A DNA stretch of 64,000 nucleotides from Pseudomonas tructae (GTDB lineage Bacteria > Pseudomonadota > Gammaproteobacteria > Pseudomonadales > Pseudomonadaceae). Below the pieces are notes generated by a model. The model ran no database searches. It was given only the letters and a program-made list of their open reading frames with translations, and was not told the origin of the DNA. The DNA is taken from contig NZ_CP035952.1 of NCBI RefSeq assembly GCF_004214895.1, positions 5,618,501 to 5,682,500 on the forward strand, read 5' to 3'. Shown in pieces: positions 23,855 to 34,338 of the stretch. Each line of letters begins with the position of its first letter. Position 1 is the first letter of the stretch. A program made the position numbers and the translations under genes.

Positions 23855-26790
23855 GGCAGCGTCGACAACGGTACACGGTACAAGGCGTCACCCGGCTCGG
23901 CATTGCCGAAGCGCACCCAGTTGGCCATGTCGTTGTGGAAGGTTTCGTACAGGCGGATCTTCGAATCCAGCTCGTCGATAAAGTCCTCCTGTTCGGCCAC
24001 GCTGAGCGACAACCACAGGTCCTGGGTCATGCTCAAAGACTTGCTGCGGTAAGGCAGGCCGTCCAGGTATTCGCCCAGTACTCCGCCTTCGGCGAGGTTG
24101 GCGCCCTTGCGCAGGGCGGCCGGGTCGCGGCTCATGTAAGCACTGGCGCTGGCGATTTCCTGGAAGAAGTCCCTGGGTGAGGTGCGGGTCTTGCGCGCCG
24201 CATCGACGATCAGTTTCAGCGACTGCTGCAGGTCGTTCAGTTGCAGCTTGGTGAGCATCACGCAGACCTGCAGGGTGGGCAGCGCCGGGTTGGTCAGGTC
24301 GCGGTCTGAAGTCCAGGCGCTGACCAGTTGCGGGGCCTGGCTTGCGCTCTTGCGGCCAAGAAAATCCATGTGCATGGCATAACCAATGGCCGCTGATTTA
24401 TCCACAACGCTTGGCGCAGCCGCCAGCAACGGTGCGGGTTGCGTCGGATTACTGCGCACCTGGTGGACCAGGTCGGCGAAGCTTGAGCCAATTTCGCGCA
24501 CCCGCTCACCGAACTTGTTCACATCACCACCGGGCACCGAGACGTACAGGTCGCCGATTTTCGGGTTGGCGTCGGCGGTCAGCACCCGGTACTGCTGCTC
24601 GGCGTACGCATGGTTCTTCTTGCCGGCATCGGTGCGCAGGTGCAGGGCGTAGATCTTGATCTGCTTGCTCAGGGCCGCCTGGCGAACTTCGGCCTCGTTC
24701 ATCTGGGTGCTGCTGTAGCGGTCGTTCTTGCGCAGCGAGCCGGCGTCGCTGACCAGCAATATCAGGCGCCCGCCATAGCCGGACCAGTCCATGCCATCGA
24801 CCGCCTGCATGATCCCGGCAAAGGCGTCTTCGTTGAACGAGTGGCTGGAGACGTTGGTGGCTTTCACCTGTTCGGCCAGCTTCAAAAAGCGCTCTGGGTC
24901 GCGGCCCTGGTCCAGGGTCACCAGGGTCTTGGTCAGGTATTCCAGGGCCGGCGTGCGCGTGGTGTTGTTGCGAAAACCCACCAGACCGAAGCTGACGTTG
25001 TCCAGCTCGCCTCGTTGTGAGATTTGCCCGTGCAACTCGTGCACCACCTGGCGCACCTGATCGATATAGGGCTGCATCGATACCGAGGTATCCACCACCA
25101 GCACCACAGCGGTGCGGAACGCATCGCTGGAGGTGGCCACGCCCGCAGCTTTGGGCTCGCTGCTGCGGGCACTGCTGCCCGGGTCGATGGAGGCAACATT
25201 GAGCAGCTGCAACGGCTGGCCGTTTTCGTCGAAGCTCTCGCGCGCCTCGAAAATTGGCATCAGGTAGAACTGATCCTGTGGCACGGCGCTGGCACTGGGT
25301 TCCAGGGCCATCACTTGAGGTACTTGCTCCGGTGTGTTCTGCGCCTTGAGCAGTTCGGCACGGGCAGCCGAGGTATCGCCGAGCAAGCGTTCGAGCTGAT
25401 CGGCCTGACGCAGGAACATCACTGGCGCACGCCCCGAGCGTTCGGTGAACTTGAGCACCAGGCTCTGCTTCCAGTCACTGACCTGGGAAGCCGGCAACCA
25501 GCCGTCACGGCGGCCGTCACTGGCGGTGCCAACCTGCAGCCAGGGGCTGCCGTCGAAGTCCTGGCGCTGATAGACATAGAGCACAGTGAAGGCCGGTAAA
25601 GTGTCGCTGGGCGTGGCCCCCGGCTGGCTGACCACCTGCGCGCCGGGCCTGCTCAGCACGCGCTGGAACAGGGTTTTCTTGCCGGCCATCAGCAGCGGGC
25701 GATTGTCGTCGTTGCTTGCGGTTACAGGTGTCTGCGGCACTGGCTCGCGGGTTTGCACCGGCTGCGCCTCAACCACCTGTTGATCACCACTCATGGCCCA
25801 ATAACCAAGCCCGCCCAGGCCAAGTGCGGCGGCAACGGCAATCGCGAGCAAGGCCAGTGCCGGACGCTTGCGCGCAGCTGCAGGTGGCGCAGCCTTGACC
25901 ATGGGTTCCGGCTTCGGTGCGGGAGGCGCCTGTGGCGGCTCAAGGGCTACCGCGTTGGCAATCGGCAGGGGCTGGATCAAGGTGCTGTCAGCCTCTTGCA
26001 CAGGCAGCCGGTCGAGCGCCGCCAGCAAGGTCCGGGCATCGGCAAAACGTTCAGCCGGGTCCTTGGCCAACAGGCCGCGCAGGATGTCCTGGTATCGACC
26101 GTGCTCGATCGGCAACTCCGGCAACGGCTCGGTCAGGTGCGCCAGTGCTGTCGACAGGGCATCGTTGCCGCTGTACGGCAGCTTGCCCACCAGCATCTCG
26201 TAAAACACCACACCCAGGGCATAAAGGTCGGCGCGGCCATCGATCTCCTGGCCGCGTGCCTGCTCCGGGCTCATGTAACTGGGGGTACCGACGGCAAAGC
26301 CGGCCTGGGTGAACTGGGTTCGGTCATCCAGTGACTTGGCGATGCCGAAGTCCGACAGCACTGCATTGCCGTCGGCACGAAACAGAATGTTGGCCGGTTT
26401 CACGTCACGGTGCACCAGGCCCTGGGCATGGGCATAACCCAGCGCCGAAGCGATCTGGCGGATGTACACAAGGCCCTGCTCCGGCGTGACCCCGGCGGCG
26501 ATACGCTCCTTGAGCGTACCGTTGGGCAGGTACTCCATGGCCATGTAGTACAGCTCGCCGACATTGCCGATGTCGTGGATGGTCACCGTGTGCGGGTGTG
26601 ACAGCCGCGCCAGGGTGCGGCCTTCACGCAAGAAGCGCTCGCAGAAGGTCGGGTCGGCAGCCAAGGCGGCGGCCATGACCTTCAAGGCCACTTTGCGCTC
26701 CAATGAACGCTGGGTGGCCAGGTAGACAGTGGCCATGGCGCCTTCGCCAATCTCGCCGTCGATGTCGTATCCGGGGATCACTTTGTCCAT
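23851..26790 (-). CDS. ppkA: PpkA, transmembrane Ser/Thr protein kinase with VWA domain
   Basis: 979 residues. The cytoplasmic Hanks kinase domain (1-260) has the P-loop GEGAMATVYLA, Lys37, the catalytic loop HRDVKPANILF (His127), DFG at 147-149 and the activation segment GTPSYMSPEQARG. A Pro-rich linker leads to one membrane helix (about 310-332). The periplasmic part includes a von Willebrand factor A domain with MIDAS DTSVS near residue 565. In H1-T6SS, PpkA phosphorylates Fha on threonine to trigger assembly. All catalytic motifs are intact. Confidence 0.96.
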   Translation of the reverse strand: MDKVIPGYDIDGEIGEGAMATVYLATQRSLERKVALKVMAAALAADPTFCERFLREGRTLARLSHPHTVTIHDIGNVGELYYMAMEYLPNGTLKERIAAGVTPEQGLVYIRQIASALGYAHAQGLVHRDVKPANILFRADGNAVLSDFGIAKSLDDRTQFTQAGFAVGTPSYMSPEQARGQEIDGRADLYALGVVFYEMLVGKLPYSGNDALSTALAHLTEPLPELPIEHGRYQDILRGLLAKDPAERFADARTLLAALDRLPVQEADSTLIQPLPIANAVALEPPQAPPAPKPEPMVKAAPPAAARKRPALALLAIAVAAALGLGGLGYWAMSGDQQVVEAQPVQTREPVPQTPVTASNDDNRPLLMAGKKTLFQRVLSRPGAQVVSQPGATPSDTLPAFTVLYVYQRQDFDGSPWLQVGTASDGRRDGWLPASQVSDWKQSLVLKFTERSGRAPVMFLRQADQLERLLGDTSAARAELLKAQNTPEQVPQVMALEPSASAVPQDQFYLMPIFEARESFDENGQPLQLLNVASIDPGSSARSSEPKAAGVATSSDAFRTAVVLVVDTSVSMQPYIDQVRQVVHELHGQISQRGELDNVSFGLVGFRNNTTRTPALEYLTKTLVTLDQGRDPERFLKLAEQVKATNVSSHSFNEDAFAGIMQAVDGMDWSGYGGRLILLVSDAGSLRKNDRYSSTQMNEAEVRQAALSKQIKIYALHLRTDAGKKNHAYAEQQYRVLTADANPKIGDLYVSVPGGDVNKFGERVREIGSSFADLVHQVRSNPTQPAPLLAAAPSVVDKSAAIGYAMHMDFLGRKSASQAPQLVSAWTSDRDLTNPALPTLQVCVMLTKLQLNDLQQSLKLIVDAARKTRTSPRDFFQEIASASAYMSRDPAALRKGANLAEGGVLGEYLDGLPYRSKSLSMTQDLWLSLSVAEQEDFIDELDSKIRLYETFHNDMANWVRFGNAEPGDALYRVPLSTLP

Positions 26791-26801
26791 GTGCAGGGTC
26801 T

Positions 26802-27521
26802 TCAGCTGGCCTTGATGACGACGGCGGTAATGTTGTCGGGGGCGCCCCGGGTCAGGCCCAGGTGCACCAGGCTGCGGACCACCTGATAGGGATCGCTGTG
26901 GCCCAGCACTTCGCGGATTTCATGGTCCTCGACGGTCTTGTTGACGCCGTCGCTGCACAGCAGGTAGGTATCGCCGGCGAGGATCTGCAGGGGCACGGCC
27001 TCAAGCTCAAGCGCAGGCTCGACACCAATGGCCCGGGTGACGATATTGGCGCGCGGGTGCACCCGCGCTTCGGCTTCGCTGAGCAGGCCGCTGTCCTGCA
27101 GTTCCTGGACGTAGCTGTGGTCGCGGGAAATGCCTTCCAGACGCCCGTCGCGCAGCCGATACAGGCGACTGTCACCGGCCCACAGGCAGATGCCTTGATC
27201 ACCGCGTACTGCCAGCAACACCAGGGTGCTGCCCATCATCGCCACACCGCGCCGGACGCTTTCCTCACGCACCGCCGCGTTGACCGCCGACAGCCGCTCG
27301 CGCAGCACCTGCGTGTATTCATCCAGGGACGGCGTGGCCGGCAACCGGCGCAAGGTATCGACGATCAGGCAACTGACGTAATCACCCGCCGCATGCCCAC
27401 CCATGCCATCGGCAACCGCCCACAGGCCCTCGCTGGCAAGATCCAGGCAAGCGTCTTCGTTGATGCTGCGCACCATGCCAACATGGCTGTAGCTGGCTGC
27501 GCTGTAGTGCAAAGCCGTCAT
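26802..27521 (-). CDS. pppA: PppA, PP2C-type Ser/Thr phosphatase
   Basis: 239 residues, single PPM domain. Metal-binding motifs are INEDACLD, VADGMGGHAAGDYVS, LLCSDGVNKTV and the final APDNITAVVI. It removes phosphate from Fha to reset or reposition the T6SS, opposing PpkA encoded 11 bp downstream. Its start abuts the tagF stop with no spacer. Confidence 0.96.
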   Translation of the reverse strand: MTALHYSAASYSHVGMVRSINEDACLDLASEGLWAVADGMGGHAAGDYVSCLIVDTLRRLPATPSLDEYTQVLRERLSAVNAAVREESVRRGVAMMGSTLVLLAVRGDQGICLWAGDSRLYRLRDGRLEGISRDHSYVQELQDSGLLSEAEARVHPRANIVTRAIGVEPALELEAVPLQILAGDTYLLCSDGVNKTVEDHEIREVLGHSDPYQVVRSLVHLGLTRGAPDNITAVVIKAS

Positions 27522-28175
27522 CTAGCGCGCCGCCTCACTGCCGAGTAGAAAACTGGCGAAATCCTCGCTGCGCGGCAAGCCGGCACAACGCAACAATCCC
27601 GCCTCGATACGTTCCGAACCCCGCCCCCACCACAGGCTCATGTCAGCGCAGGCGCTTTCGGCCAGGGCCGCCTGGCGAGCCTCGGGGGTCACTGCAGTGA
27701 AACGCTGCAAGCCAGCTACTGTCGGGCTCGACAGCGTATTCAGGCGCGGCACAGCAACACCTCGAAGCGCCTCGTTGAAGGCTTCAAACGCAGCGTGCGG
27801 CTCCAGGGTAGCCAGCAACTGCGCTTCGCAGTGTTCGAACCAGTCATCCGGGCCACTGACCACCGCCGCCAGCGACTCATCCGGCGCCAGAAGCTGGGCC
27901 AGGGTAAGAGGAAAATAGCGCCCTACCCGATCGATGCTGGGCATCAGCACGCCGACCACGGCCTGCGGCCCACAGACGCCCGGCGCCAGGGCGAAGCGCC
28001 ACAACGGGCTGACCAGATAGGCCGGCAACCACTGTTCGGCCAACTGCTGCTGGCTGGCCATTAGCCCGGCAGCCAACCACTGGTCCCAGGGCTGGATAAA
28101 ACTGTGCGGCAAGCCCCGGCTGACAAAGTCACCGCGGCTGGCCAGCTTGCCGTAGAAGCCAACGTCGCCCATCAC
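27522..28175 (-). CDS. tagF: TagF, post-translational repressor of T6SS
   Basis: 217 residues, DUF2094/TagF family. The N-terminus GFYGKLASRGDFVSRGLP and RVGRYFPLTLAQLL are typical. In P. aeruginosa TagF represses H1-T6SS independently of phosphorylation by binding Fha; in some species it is fused to PppA, and here the two are separate but adjacent. The start overlaps the tssM stop by 4 bp. Confidence 0.93.
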   Translation of the reverse strand: MMGDVGFYGKLASRGDFVSRGLPHSFIQPWDQWLAAGLMASQQQLAEQWLPAYLVSPLWRFALAPGVCGPQAVVGVLMPSIDRVGRYFPLTLAQLLAPDESLAAVVSGPDDWFEHCEAQLLATLEPHAAFEAFNEALRGVAVPRLNTLSSPTVAGLQRFTAVTPEARQAALAESACADMSLWWGRGSERIEAGLLRCAGLPRSEDFASFLLGSEAAR

Positions 28176-31100
28176 AACCGCTCCGGCAGGCTGAAGCCGC
28201 TGAGCACGCGGCTCTTGAATGGGTTGAACGCGCTGTTGGCGCGCAGCTCATAGGACACGCTGGCGCCATCGACCCGCAGGCGCAGGCTGAAGCGGTCCGG
28301 GCCGTTGCCGGCCACCAGATCGGACTGGTCAAGCAAGCGGAACCAGGCCCACGGCCCTTCCAGGGTCAGGCCGGAACGGCCGCTGGCCGCCGGCGGCATG
28401 ATCGACAGGCGCACCACGCCGATGCTGTTGGGGTTCGGCCACTGCATGGCTACCGGTCGGCTCGGGCCGTGGTCATAGCTAATTTGCTGGCCGTCGAGGT
28501 CAAGCAGGAACTGGGTGATCGAGGCGTCCATGGCCACCGGCTTGAGCTCGAAGCGCACGGTCGGCTGCATGCCGCCGGAGCGGAAGAACGCATCACGAAT
28601 TGCCGCCGAGCGCTGGAAAGTGTGCAGCACGCCAGGGCCGATGCCGAGTTTCTGCGCCGCGCCCGGCTGCCAGCGCCAAGGGTTGGCCGAAGTGTCGACA
28701 TAAGGCTGCAGGTACTTGCGAAAGTAGCTGTCCATCACCCCGCCGACTCCGAAGAACTGGCCGAAGTCGTCCAGGGTGGCATCGCGCGAGCTACCCGGCG
28801 CCAGCGGGTAACGACCGCTCAGGGACTGGCGGTAAACGTTGACCACTTCACTGACCCAGGCAGCGTTGAGCTGGTTGCGCACGCCACCCATCATGGTATT
28901 GGTGGTCGAACTCACCACCGATTTGACCAGGCCCTGGACCATCGGTGGCTGACGCTGTGCACTGAGGCTGACACGGCTGGCAGCGGCAGTTGCCTGGTTC
29001 TTGGCCTCGCCGAGCAAGGCGTCGCCGCTGGCACCGACCATGGCGCTGACCTGCACGTACAAGGCGTTCATGTCGGTGAGCAGGCCGTCAATAGCCGCAG
29101 GCTCGCCCTCGCCCTTGCTGACCAGACTGGCCAGGTCGGCAAAGTGCGCGCTCACCGGGTCTTGGTCTTGCTGCACCTGGCGGCTATCGGCCGGTGCATC
29201 CTGGCCCAGCAAGTTGCCCAGGCGCTGCTTGAGTTGGTCGACACCGGCCTCACTGGCTTTAGCCTGGGCGGCCGCAAGCGGGTCCTGCTGTTGCAGGTTG
29301 GTTTCCTTGGCCACAGCGCTCAGAAGCTTTTTCAGCGGCGAGGTGGGACCGGAAATCACCCGCAGTACATCGGCAGCCTGGGCCACGCTGGTAATCGGCA
29401 CGAAGTCGAGATCGGCCAGCAGCGCATCCCAGTGGCGGATGTAGTCGGCGAAATACAGGCGGCGCACGTCGGCGGCAAGGCTGCTGACATCGCCCTCATC
29501 GGCCTGCTCGCGGCCCAGCACCCAACGTTCTTCGGCCAGGGTATTGCTGTGTTGCAGGCTGGTGGCGAGGAACGCCTTGCGATACCCCTCAACGGTAAAC
29601 AACCCGCTCAAGGGTTCGCCCAACGGCTTGCCGCTCTTGCGGCTGAACACCAGTGCGGCATCGCGGCCGGCAGCTTCGCTCAGGCGAAAATCGCTGACAC
29701 CCTCCGGCAGTTTCTGGCGCTTGACCCGGTCATAGACGCGCTGGGCCACTGGCAACTGCTGCAACTGGCGACGCAAGTCTTCGATCAGGTTGGCATCCAG
29801 GCGCGCATTGGGCGGACGCTTTTCGAACAGCGCCTGCAGGTGTTCACCCAAGGCTGCACGCTGCTCGGGCGCCAGGTCGCGGGGCAGGCTCTGTTCCCAG
29901 TCGAGGCTGACCCAGGCCTTGATGAAGTCCGGGTCGTAGTGCTCGCCATCGGCCAGCATCAGATAGGCTTTGAGGCCTTCGTAGAGGAAGTCGGAACCAC
30001 CACCACTGTGCAGTTGCTCTTCAATGCGCGTGACCAGGCGCGGGGCAAACACCGCGATCAGCAACTTGCGGTAAACGCTGGCCGACTCGGCTTCGAGCAT
30101 GTCGCCCTGGTACAGCCCCAGGCCCTCGGCCCAGCCGGGTGGATCTTCGGCCAGATGGCGCACGGCATTGAGCAGCGGCAGCACGGCCAGCACGTCGCGC
30201 TGGGCTGGGCTCAAGGTTTGCAAGGTTTGCCCCAAGGGCTGGAGCTTGTGCTCGACCTGGGCAATGTAGGCCTGGTTGGCGCGATAGCTTACGGCCCACA
30301 AGGTGCCGACCAGCACCACCAGGGCAACGCTTGCGGCCAGCGCAGTGCGGGCCAGCCACTTGCGTCGGCGCTCGACCTGCGGGTTGACCCCGACCAGCCC
30401 ACGCTCGGCAAAGGCCACGGCATTGAACAGTTTTTCGATGAAGTAGCTGCGACCCGTGCCGCTCTGGCGCGCCAGGTGCTGACGGTCCAGGCCCATGCTC
30501 TGGGCCATGGCGCCGATCAGGCGGTCGATCGGGCTGCCTTCCTGGGTGCCACTGGTGAAGTACACCCCACGCAACAGGGCGCGCTCTTCATAGGCGTTGG
30601 GCTTGAACACGCCGTCGAGAAAGCTCTGCAGGTTCGAGCGCAAGGCTGCGAACTGCTGGACAAAGCCATAGACCAGGTCACGCCGTGCCGGGTCGCGTTC
30701 CTGCTGCAGGCGCTCGACCAAGCGTTGGTTGAGGCGCTGCTCGAGGCCGGCGAACTCGCTTTGGAACTGCGCTAGCGGCCCTTGCGCCGAGGTGTCGTCG
30801 TCCAGGCCGAAGGTCATGCCCCAGACCTGGGCACGTTCTTCCTTGCTCAGGGTGTCGAAGAACTCCATGAAACCCGGCACCAGGTCGAGCTTGGTCAGCA
30901 TCAGGTAGATCGGAAAGCGCACGCCCAACTGGCTGTACAGCTCCTGAATACGTGAGCGGATAGCCGCGGCATGGGCGGCGCGTTCGGCATCACTGCCCAG
31001 CAGCAGATCGGACAGGCTGATGGCAATGAAAGCGCCATCGATGGGCCGGCGTGCGCGCTGTTTTTTCAGCAGGTCGAGGAAGCCCAGCCAGGCCGCCTTG

Positions 31101-31675
31101 TCGACCTGGGCGTGGCTGTCCTGGGTGGTGTAGCGGCCAGCGGTGTCGAGTAACACCGCCTGGTCGGTAAACCACCAGTCGCAGTTGCGGGTACCGCCCA
31201 CGCCACGGATCGCTCCGGCGCCAAGCTGTGCGGCCAATGGGAAATGCAGACCGGAATTGACCAGCGCCGTGGTCTTGCCCGAGCCTGGCGGGCCGATGAT
31301 CACGTACCAAGGCAGTTCGTACAGATTACGCCGCTCATCACCACCGAGGCGGGCTTTTTTCAGCAACGCCAGGGCCTCGTCCATACGCTGGCGCAGGGTG
31401 GCCAACTCTTCGGCGGTGGCGACGCTGGCAGGGTCGGGAGCGGTTTCTGCGGCCAGGCTGCGCATGACTTCTGCTGCCTGGCGACGAGCCTGAATCAGGC
31501 GCCACAGGCGATAACCGATCCACACCGCAAACAGCAGCGCAATCAGCGTCCAGCGGCGCCCTGCCGGAACCAGCACGTCCCACAGCGGGCCGACGAACCA
31601 GATGATCAAGCTCAGGGCAATCAGACCCAGCAGCGGGATGACCCAGCGAATGACAAAACCGAAAAACGCCTTCAC
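28172..31675 (-). CDS. tssM: TssM (IcmF-type) inner-membrane subunit
   Basis: 1167 residues. Two N-terminal helices (about 7-30 and 42-58) precede a cytoplasmic NTPase-like domain with Walker A GPPGSGKTT (128-136); a third helix (RTALAASVALVVLVGTLWAV) lies near 440. The long periplasmic IcmF/DUF1215 region follows, with the C-terminal beta-rich domain that contacts TssJ. It forms the TssJLM envelope complex. The intact Walker A suggests the nucleotide-binding type of TssM. It overlaps tssL and tagF by 4 bp each. Confidence 0.97.
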   Translation of the reverse strand: MKAFFGFVIRWVIPLLGLIALSLIIWFVGPLWDVLVPAGRRWTLIALLFAVWIGYRLWRLIQARRQAAEVMRSLAAETAPDPASVATAEELATLRQRMDEALALLKKARLGGDERRNLYELPWYVIIGPPGSGKTTALVNSGLHFPLAAQLGAGAIRGVGGTRNCDWWFTDQAVLLDTAGRYTTQDSHAQVDKAAWLGFLDLLKKQRARRPIDGAFIAISLSDLLLGSDAERAAHAAAIRSRIQELYSQLGVRFPIYLMLTKLDLVPGFMEFFDTLSKEERAQVWGMTFGLDDDTSAQGPLAQFQSEFAGLEQRLNQRLVERLQQERDPARRDLVYGFVQQFAALRSNLQSFLDGVFKPNAYEERALLRGVYFTSGTQEGSPIDRLIGAMAQSMGLDRQHLARQSGTGRSYFIEKLFNAVAFAERGLVGVNPQVERRRKWLARTALAASVALVVLVGTLWAVSYRANQAYIAQVEHKLQPLGQTLQTLSPAQRDVLAVLPLLNAVRHLAEDPPGWAEGLGLYQGDMLEAESASVYRKLLIAVFAPRLVTRIEEQLHSGGGSDFLYEGLKAYLMLADGEHYDPDFIKAWVSLDWEQSLPRDLAPEQRAALGEHLQALFEKRPPNARLDANLIEDLRRQLQQLPVAQRVYDRVKRQKLPEGVSDFRLSEAAGRDAALVFSRKSGKPLGEPLSGLFTVEGYRKAFLATSLQHSNTLAEERWVLGREQADEGDVSSLAADVRRLYFADYIRHWDALLADLDFVPITSVAQAADVLRVISGPTSPLKKLLSAVAKETNLQQQDPLAAAQAKASEAGVDQLKQRLGNLLGQDAPADSRQVQQDQDPVSAHFADLASLVSKGEGEPAAIDGLLTDMNALYVQVSAMVGASGDALLGEAKNQATAAASRVSLSAQRQPPMVQGLVKSVVSSTTNTMMGGVRNQLNAAWVSEVVNVYRQSLSGRYPLAPGSSRDATLDDFGQFFGVGGVMDSYFRKYLQPYVDTSANPWRWQPGAAQKLGIGPGVLHTFQRSAAIRDAFFRSGGMQPTVRFELKPVAMDASITQFLLDLDGQQISYDHGPSRPVAMQWPNPNSIGVVRLSIMPPAASGRSGLTLEGPWAWFRLLDQSDLVAGNGPDRFSLRLRVDGASVSYELRANSAFNPFKSRVLSGFSLPERL

Positions 31676-32982
31676 TCGACCCCCTCCGCCAATACAGTGA
31701 TTTCAACCCGGCGGTTCTTTGCCCGGCCTTCGGCCGTGTTGTTCGGCGCCAGCGGCTCGGTGTCGCTCAGGCCTTGGGCGCTAAAACGTGCTGGCTGGCC
31801 GGTCTTGGCGGCCAGAATCTGCTGGACCTGCTCGGCGCGGGCCTGGGACAGCGCCCAGTTGGACGGGAAGCGCAAGGTCGCGATCGGCCGGTTGTCACTG
31901 TGGCCGGTGATGCGTACCTGGCCCTTGACCTGGCCGATGGCGTCGGCGATGCGCAGCATCAGCGGCTGCAGGCTGTCGTTGATGCTGGAGCTGGCCGAAG
32001 CGAACAGCTCATCGCCACGGAGGGTCACCACCGAGCGGTCGACGGCGTCTTCGACACTGACCCGCCCGGCCTTGATATCACTGGCCAGAAAACCCGCCAG
32101 GCGCGGGCGCTCAACCGGCTTGGGTTGGGTCACAGGGCGATCGATGGCCTGCACCGGGATTTCGCCCAGGGCATGAATGTTCTTGAAGACCGGCTCGGCG
32201 TCGGCGGCGAGCATCAAGCGCAGGGCGAACAGCAAGGCCAGAAGCAACGCCAGGGCAATAGCCAGGCCTACCCAGGGCGGCATGAACTGCGACAAGCGAT
32301 CACGGCTGACACTGACCCCGCGCCAATTCGGCGACAGCTCGCGCTCGAATTCGCCACGGGCGCTGCGAATGGCGGCGGCAGTGCGTTCGCGCAGTGCTTC
32401 AAGCTGGGCACGGCCGCCGTTCATCACCCGGTAGCGGCCTTCAAATCCCAGGCACATGCACAGGTACAGCAACTCCAACAGGAACAGGCGCTCGCGCGGG
32501 CTCTGCAGGCAATGTTCAAGCAGCTGGAAGACCTTCTCGCCACCCCAGGCTTCGTTGTGCACGGTGATCAGCAGGCTCTGCTTGCCCCAGTCACTGCCGC
32601 TGCCCCAGGGCGTGCTGAGCACCGCTTCATCGAGCGCGGTACACAGCGCGTAGCGGGCCAGCAACACTTCGTTGCGCGCCACACCAGCGGCTTCGGCGCG
32701 CTCTTCGAACTGACGCAGATAAGCCAGCAACTGCGCACGCAGGCTGGCCGGGGCCGGATGGGCGATGGTGCTGCGCAAGCGGGTGAGCAACGCCAGCAAC
32801 GGCCCTGCGGCGCTTTCCAATGGGTTCAAGCCCAGGGCCTGGCCACCGGGCAACGGTTGCGCTGGCATCGACGGCGTTGCCGCCGGCTCCGGCGTGCCCG
32901 CCTGCGGGCTGCGGCCACCGGGGCGCGGCATGAACTGGGTGCGGTCGTTGGCTGCGGGTGCCGACGGGTCGTTAGGCTGCAT
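31672..32982 (-). CDS. tssL: TssL (DotU) with C-terminal peptidoglycan-binding OmpA domain
   Basis: 436 residues. The N-terminal DotU domain (about 55-235) includes ALCTALDEAVLSTPWG and LLYLCMCLGFEGRYRV. A single helix (about 243-262) is followed by a periplasmic OmpA/MotB-like domain with ITGHSDNRPIATLRFPSNW and LSQARAEQVQ. This fused form is the evolved TssL that anchors the envelope complex to peptidoglycan. It lies 6 bp after tssK. Confidence 0.97.
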   Translation of the reverse strand: MQPNDPSAPAANDRTQFMPRPGGRSPQAGTPEPAATPSMPAQPLPGGQALGLNPLESAAGPLLALLTRLRSTIAHPAPASLRAQLLAYLRQFEERAEAAGVARNEVLLARYALCTALDEAVLSTPWGSGSDWGKQSLLITVHNEAWGGEKVFQLLEHCLQSPRERLFLLELLYLCMCLGFEGRYRVMNGGRAQLEALRERTAAAIRSARGEFERELSPNWRGVSVSRDRLSQFMPPWVGLAIALALLLALLFALRLMLAADAEPVFKNIHALGEIPVQAIDRPVTQPKPVERPRLAGFLASDIKAGRVSVEDAVDRSVVTLRGDELFASASSSINDSLQPLMLRIADAIGQVKGQVRITGHSDNRPIATLRFPSNWALSQARAEQVQQILAAKTGQPARFSAQGLSDTEPLAPNNTAEGRAKNRRVEITVLAEGVE

Positions 32983-32988
32983 CGCGGC

Positions 32989-34323
32989 TTATCCTCGGAT
33001 GGCCCAGAAGGCCAGGTTCAGCCCCGGGAACTCGCCGGCGACGTAGAAGGCAAAGCCCCCGGCGTTCTGCAGTTGTTGCCAATGCTCACTGCCGCGGTCG
33101 AGTTCGTAGTAGGTGGAACCGGCGTGGAACGGGATCTGCCGTGGCGCCACCGGCAATGGCAGCAGGCCGATGCCCGGCAATTGCAGGTTGACCAGGTCAC
33201 GGATGTGCTCGACCGCACCGATCTTGCTTTGCTGAGCGAAGCGCCCGCGCAGGGTCTCGCTCGGCACATCGGCGCGCACCACGAGGATGAAGCTGGCGTT
33301 GTCGAGCAGGCTGCGGTCGGCAAGCATGGCCACATGAATGCCATAGGCTTTTTCGACAATCGGAATCGGCGTGGCTTTGCTGTCGATCAGCATCGACAGG
33401 GCTTCGCGCAGCGCCTGCATGACCGGGGTGAAACTCGCTGCCAGGTCATCATGCTGATACACCGGGAACTCGCCCGGGCGCCGATTGCTGGCGCAGAAGG
33501 TGGCGAACTCACCGGCCAGGCCGAGCAATTCACTGTACAGCCGCTCCGGGTGCAGCGGGCTCACCTGGCTCAGGTGTTCGACCAGGGGCTGGGCGCGGTT
33601 GACCAGTTGCAGCAGCATGAAGTCGGCGATTTCCGAGGCGCCGCCCGCGCCCGAGGCCACCACTCGTCCGGCCAGGGCCTCGCCGCGTTGATGTAGCAGG
33701 CCCAGCAACTCGCTGCGAAAGGCCGACAGGCTCTTGCTCGCCGACACATCCAGCACCGGAGCGATGTAGCTGTCATCCAGCACCAGGGCGCGGTCGGCGC
33801 GCTTTTCCTTGATGCGCACCAGGCCCAGCGCGGCGTAGTCGCTCAGGCCCTCGTCGGCAGTGATCAGGCGCAAGGCGCGGGAGCCAAGAGCGACCGGCGC
33901 CCGGTTCTCGAACGGGGCATTGTCGTCGCGCACTTCGGCCACCCGGCTGACATAGCGCGCACCACCCGCCTGCTCACCCTCGTCCACCGTGTCGCGGGCT
34001 CCGGCACGCTTGAGCGGCAAGGCCAGGTAAACCAGGCCATCACGCAGGTTGTCGTCGATGTTCAGCGGGCTCGGCGCCAGGTCATCCTGGGGAATGTTGA
34101 ACGGTGTGCCATCTGGCAGCAGGCCGCGGGCCGAGATGATGGCCAGCTTGCCCTGGGCCAGCAGGCCCTGGTCGATCAGCAGTTCGGAAAAACCCCAGGC
34201 CCCCGCCGACAACGGCCGGCTGCGGGCATCGATAAGGTTTTCCAGGTAACGGTCATGCTGTTGGAAGTGCTGGGTTGCGAGGAACATGCCTTCCGACCAG
34301 ACCACACGATTGTTCCAGGACAT
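32989..34323 (-). CDS. tssK: TssK baseplate protein
   Basis: 444 residues, normal for the family. It begins with VVWSEGMFLATQHFQQHDRY, the conserved TssK N-terminal shoulder motif, and ends with the head domain that binds TssL and TssM. It links baseplate wedges (TssE, TssF, TssG) to the envelope complex. The start is 15 bp after the tssJ stop. Confidence 0.97.
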   Translation of the reverse strand: MSWNNRVVWSEGMFLATQHFQQHDRYLENLIDARSRPLSAGAWGFSELLIDQGLLAQGKLAIISARGLLPDGTPFNIPQDDLAPSPLNIDDNLRDGLVYLALPLKRAGARDTVDEGEQAGGARYVSRVAEVRDDNAPFENRAPVALGSRALRLITADEGLSDYAALGLVRIKEKRADRALVLDDSYIAPVLDVSASKSLSAFRSELLGLLHQRGEALAGRVVASGAGGASEIADFMLLQLVNRAQPLVEHLSQVSPLHPERLYSELLGLAGEFATFCASNRRPGEFPVYQHDDLAASFTPVMQALREALSMLIDSKATPIPIVEKAYGIHVAMLADRSLLDNASFILVVRADVPSETLRGRFAQQSKIGAVEHIRDLVNLQLPGIGLLPLPVAPRQIPFHAGSTYYELDRGSEHWQQLQNAGGFAFYVAGEFPGLNLAFWAIRG

Positions 34324-34338
34324 GGTTTCTCCGATTGC

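Noticed and set aside
28469..30775. 768-residue plus-strand open frame inside tssM
   Set aside because: Antisense shadow of tssM with biased Gln/His/Gly composition and no ribosome-binding site; the tssM frame has clear motifs.
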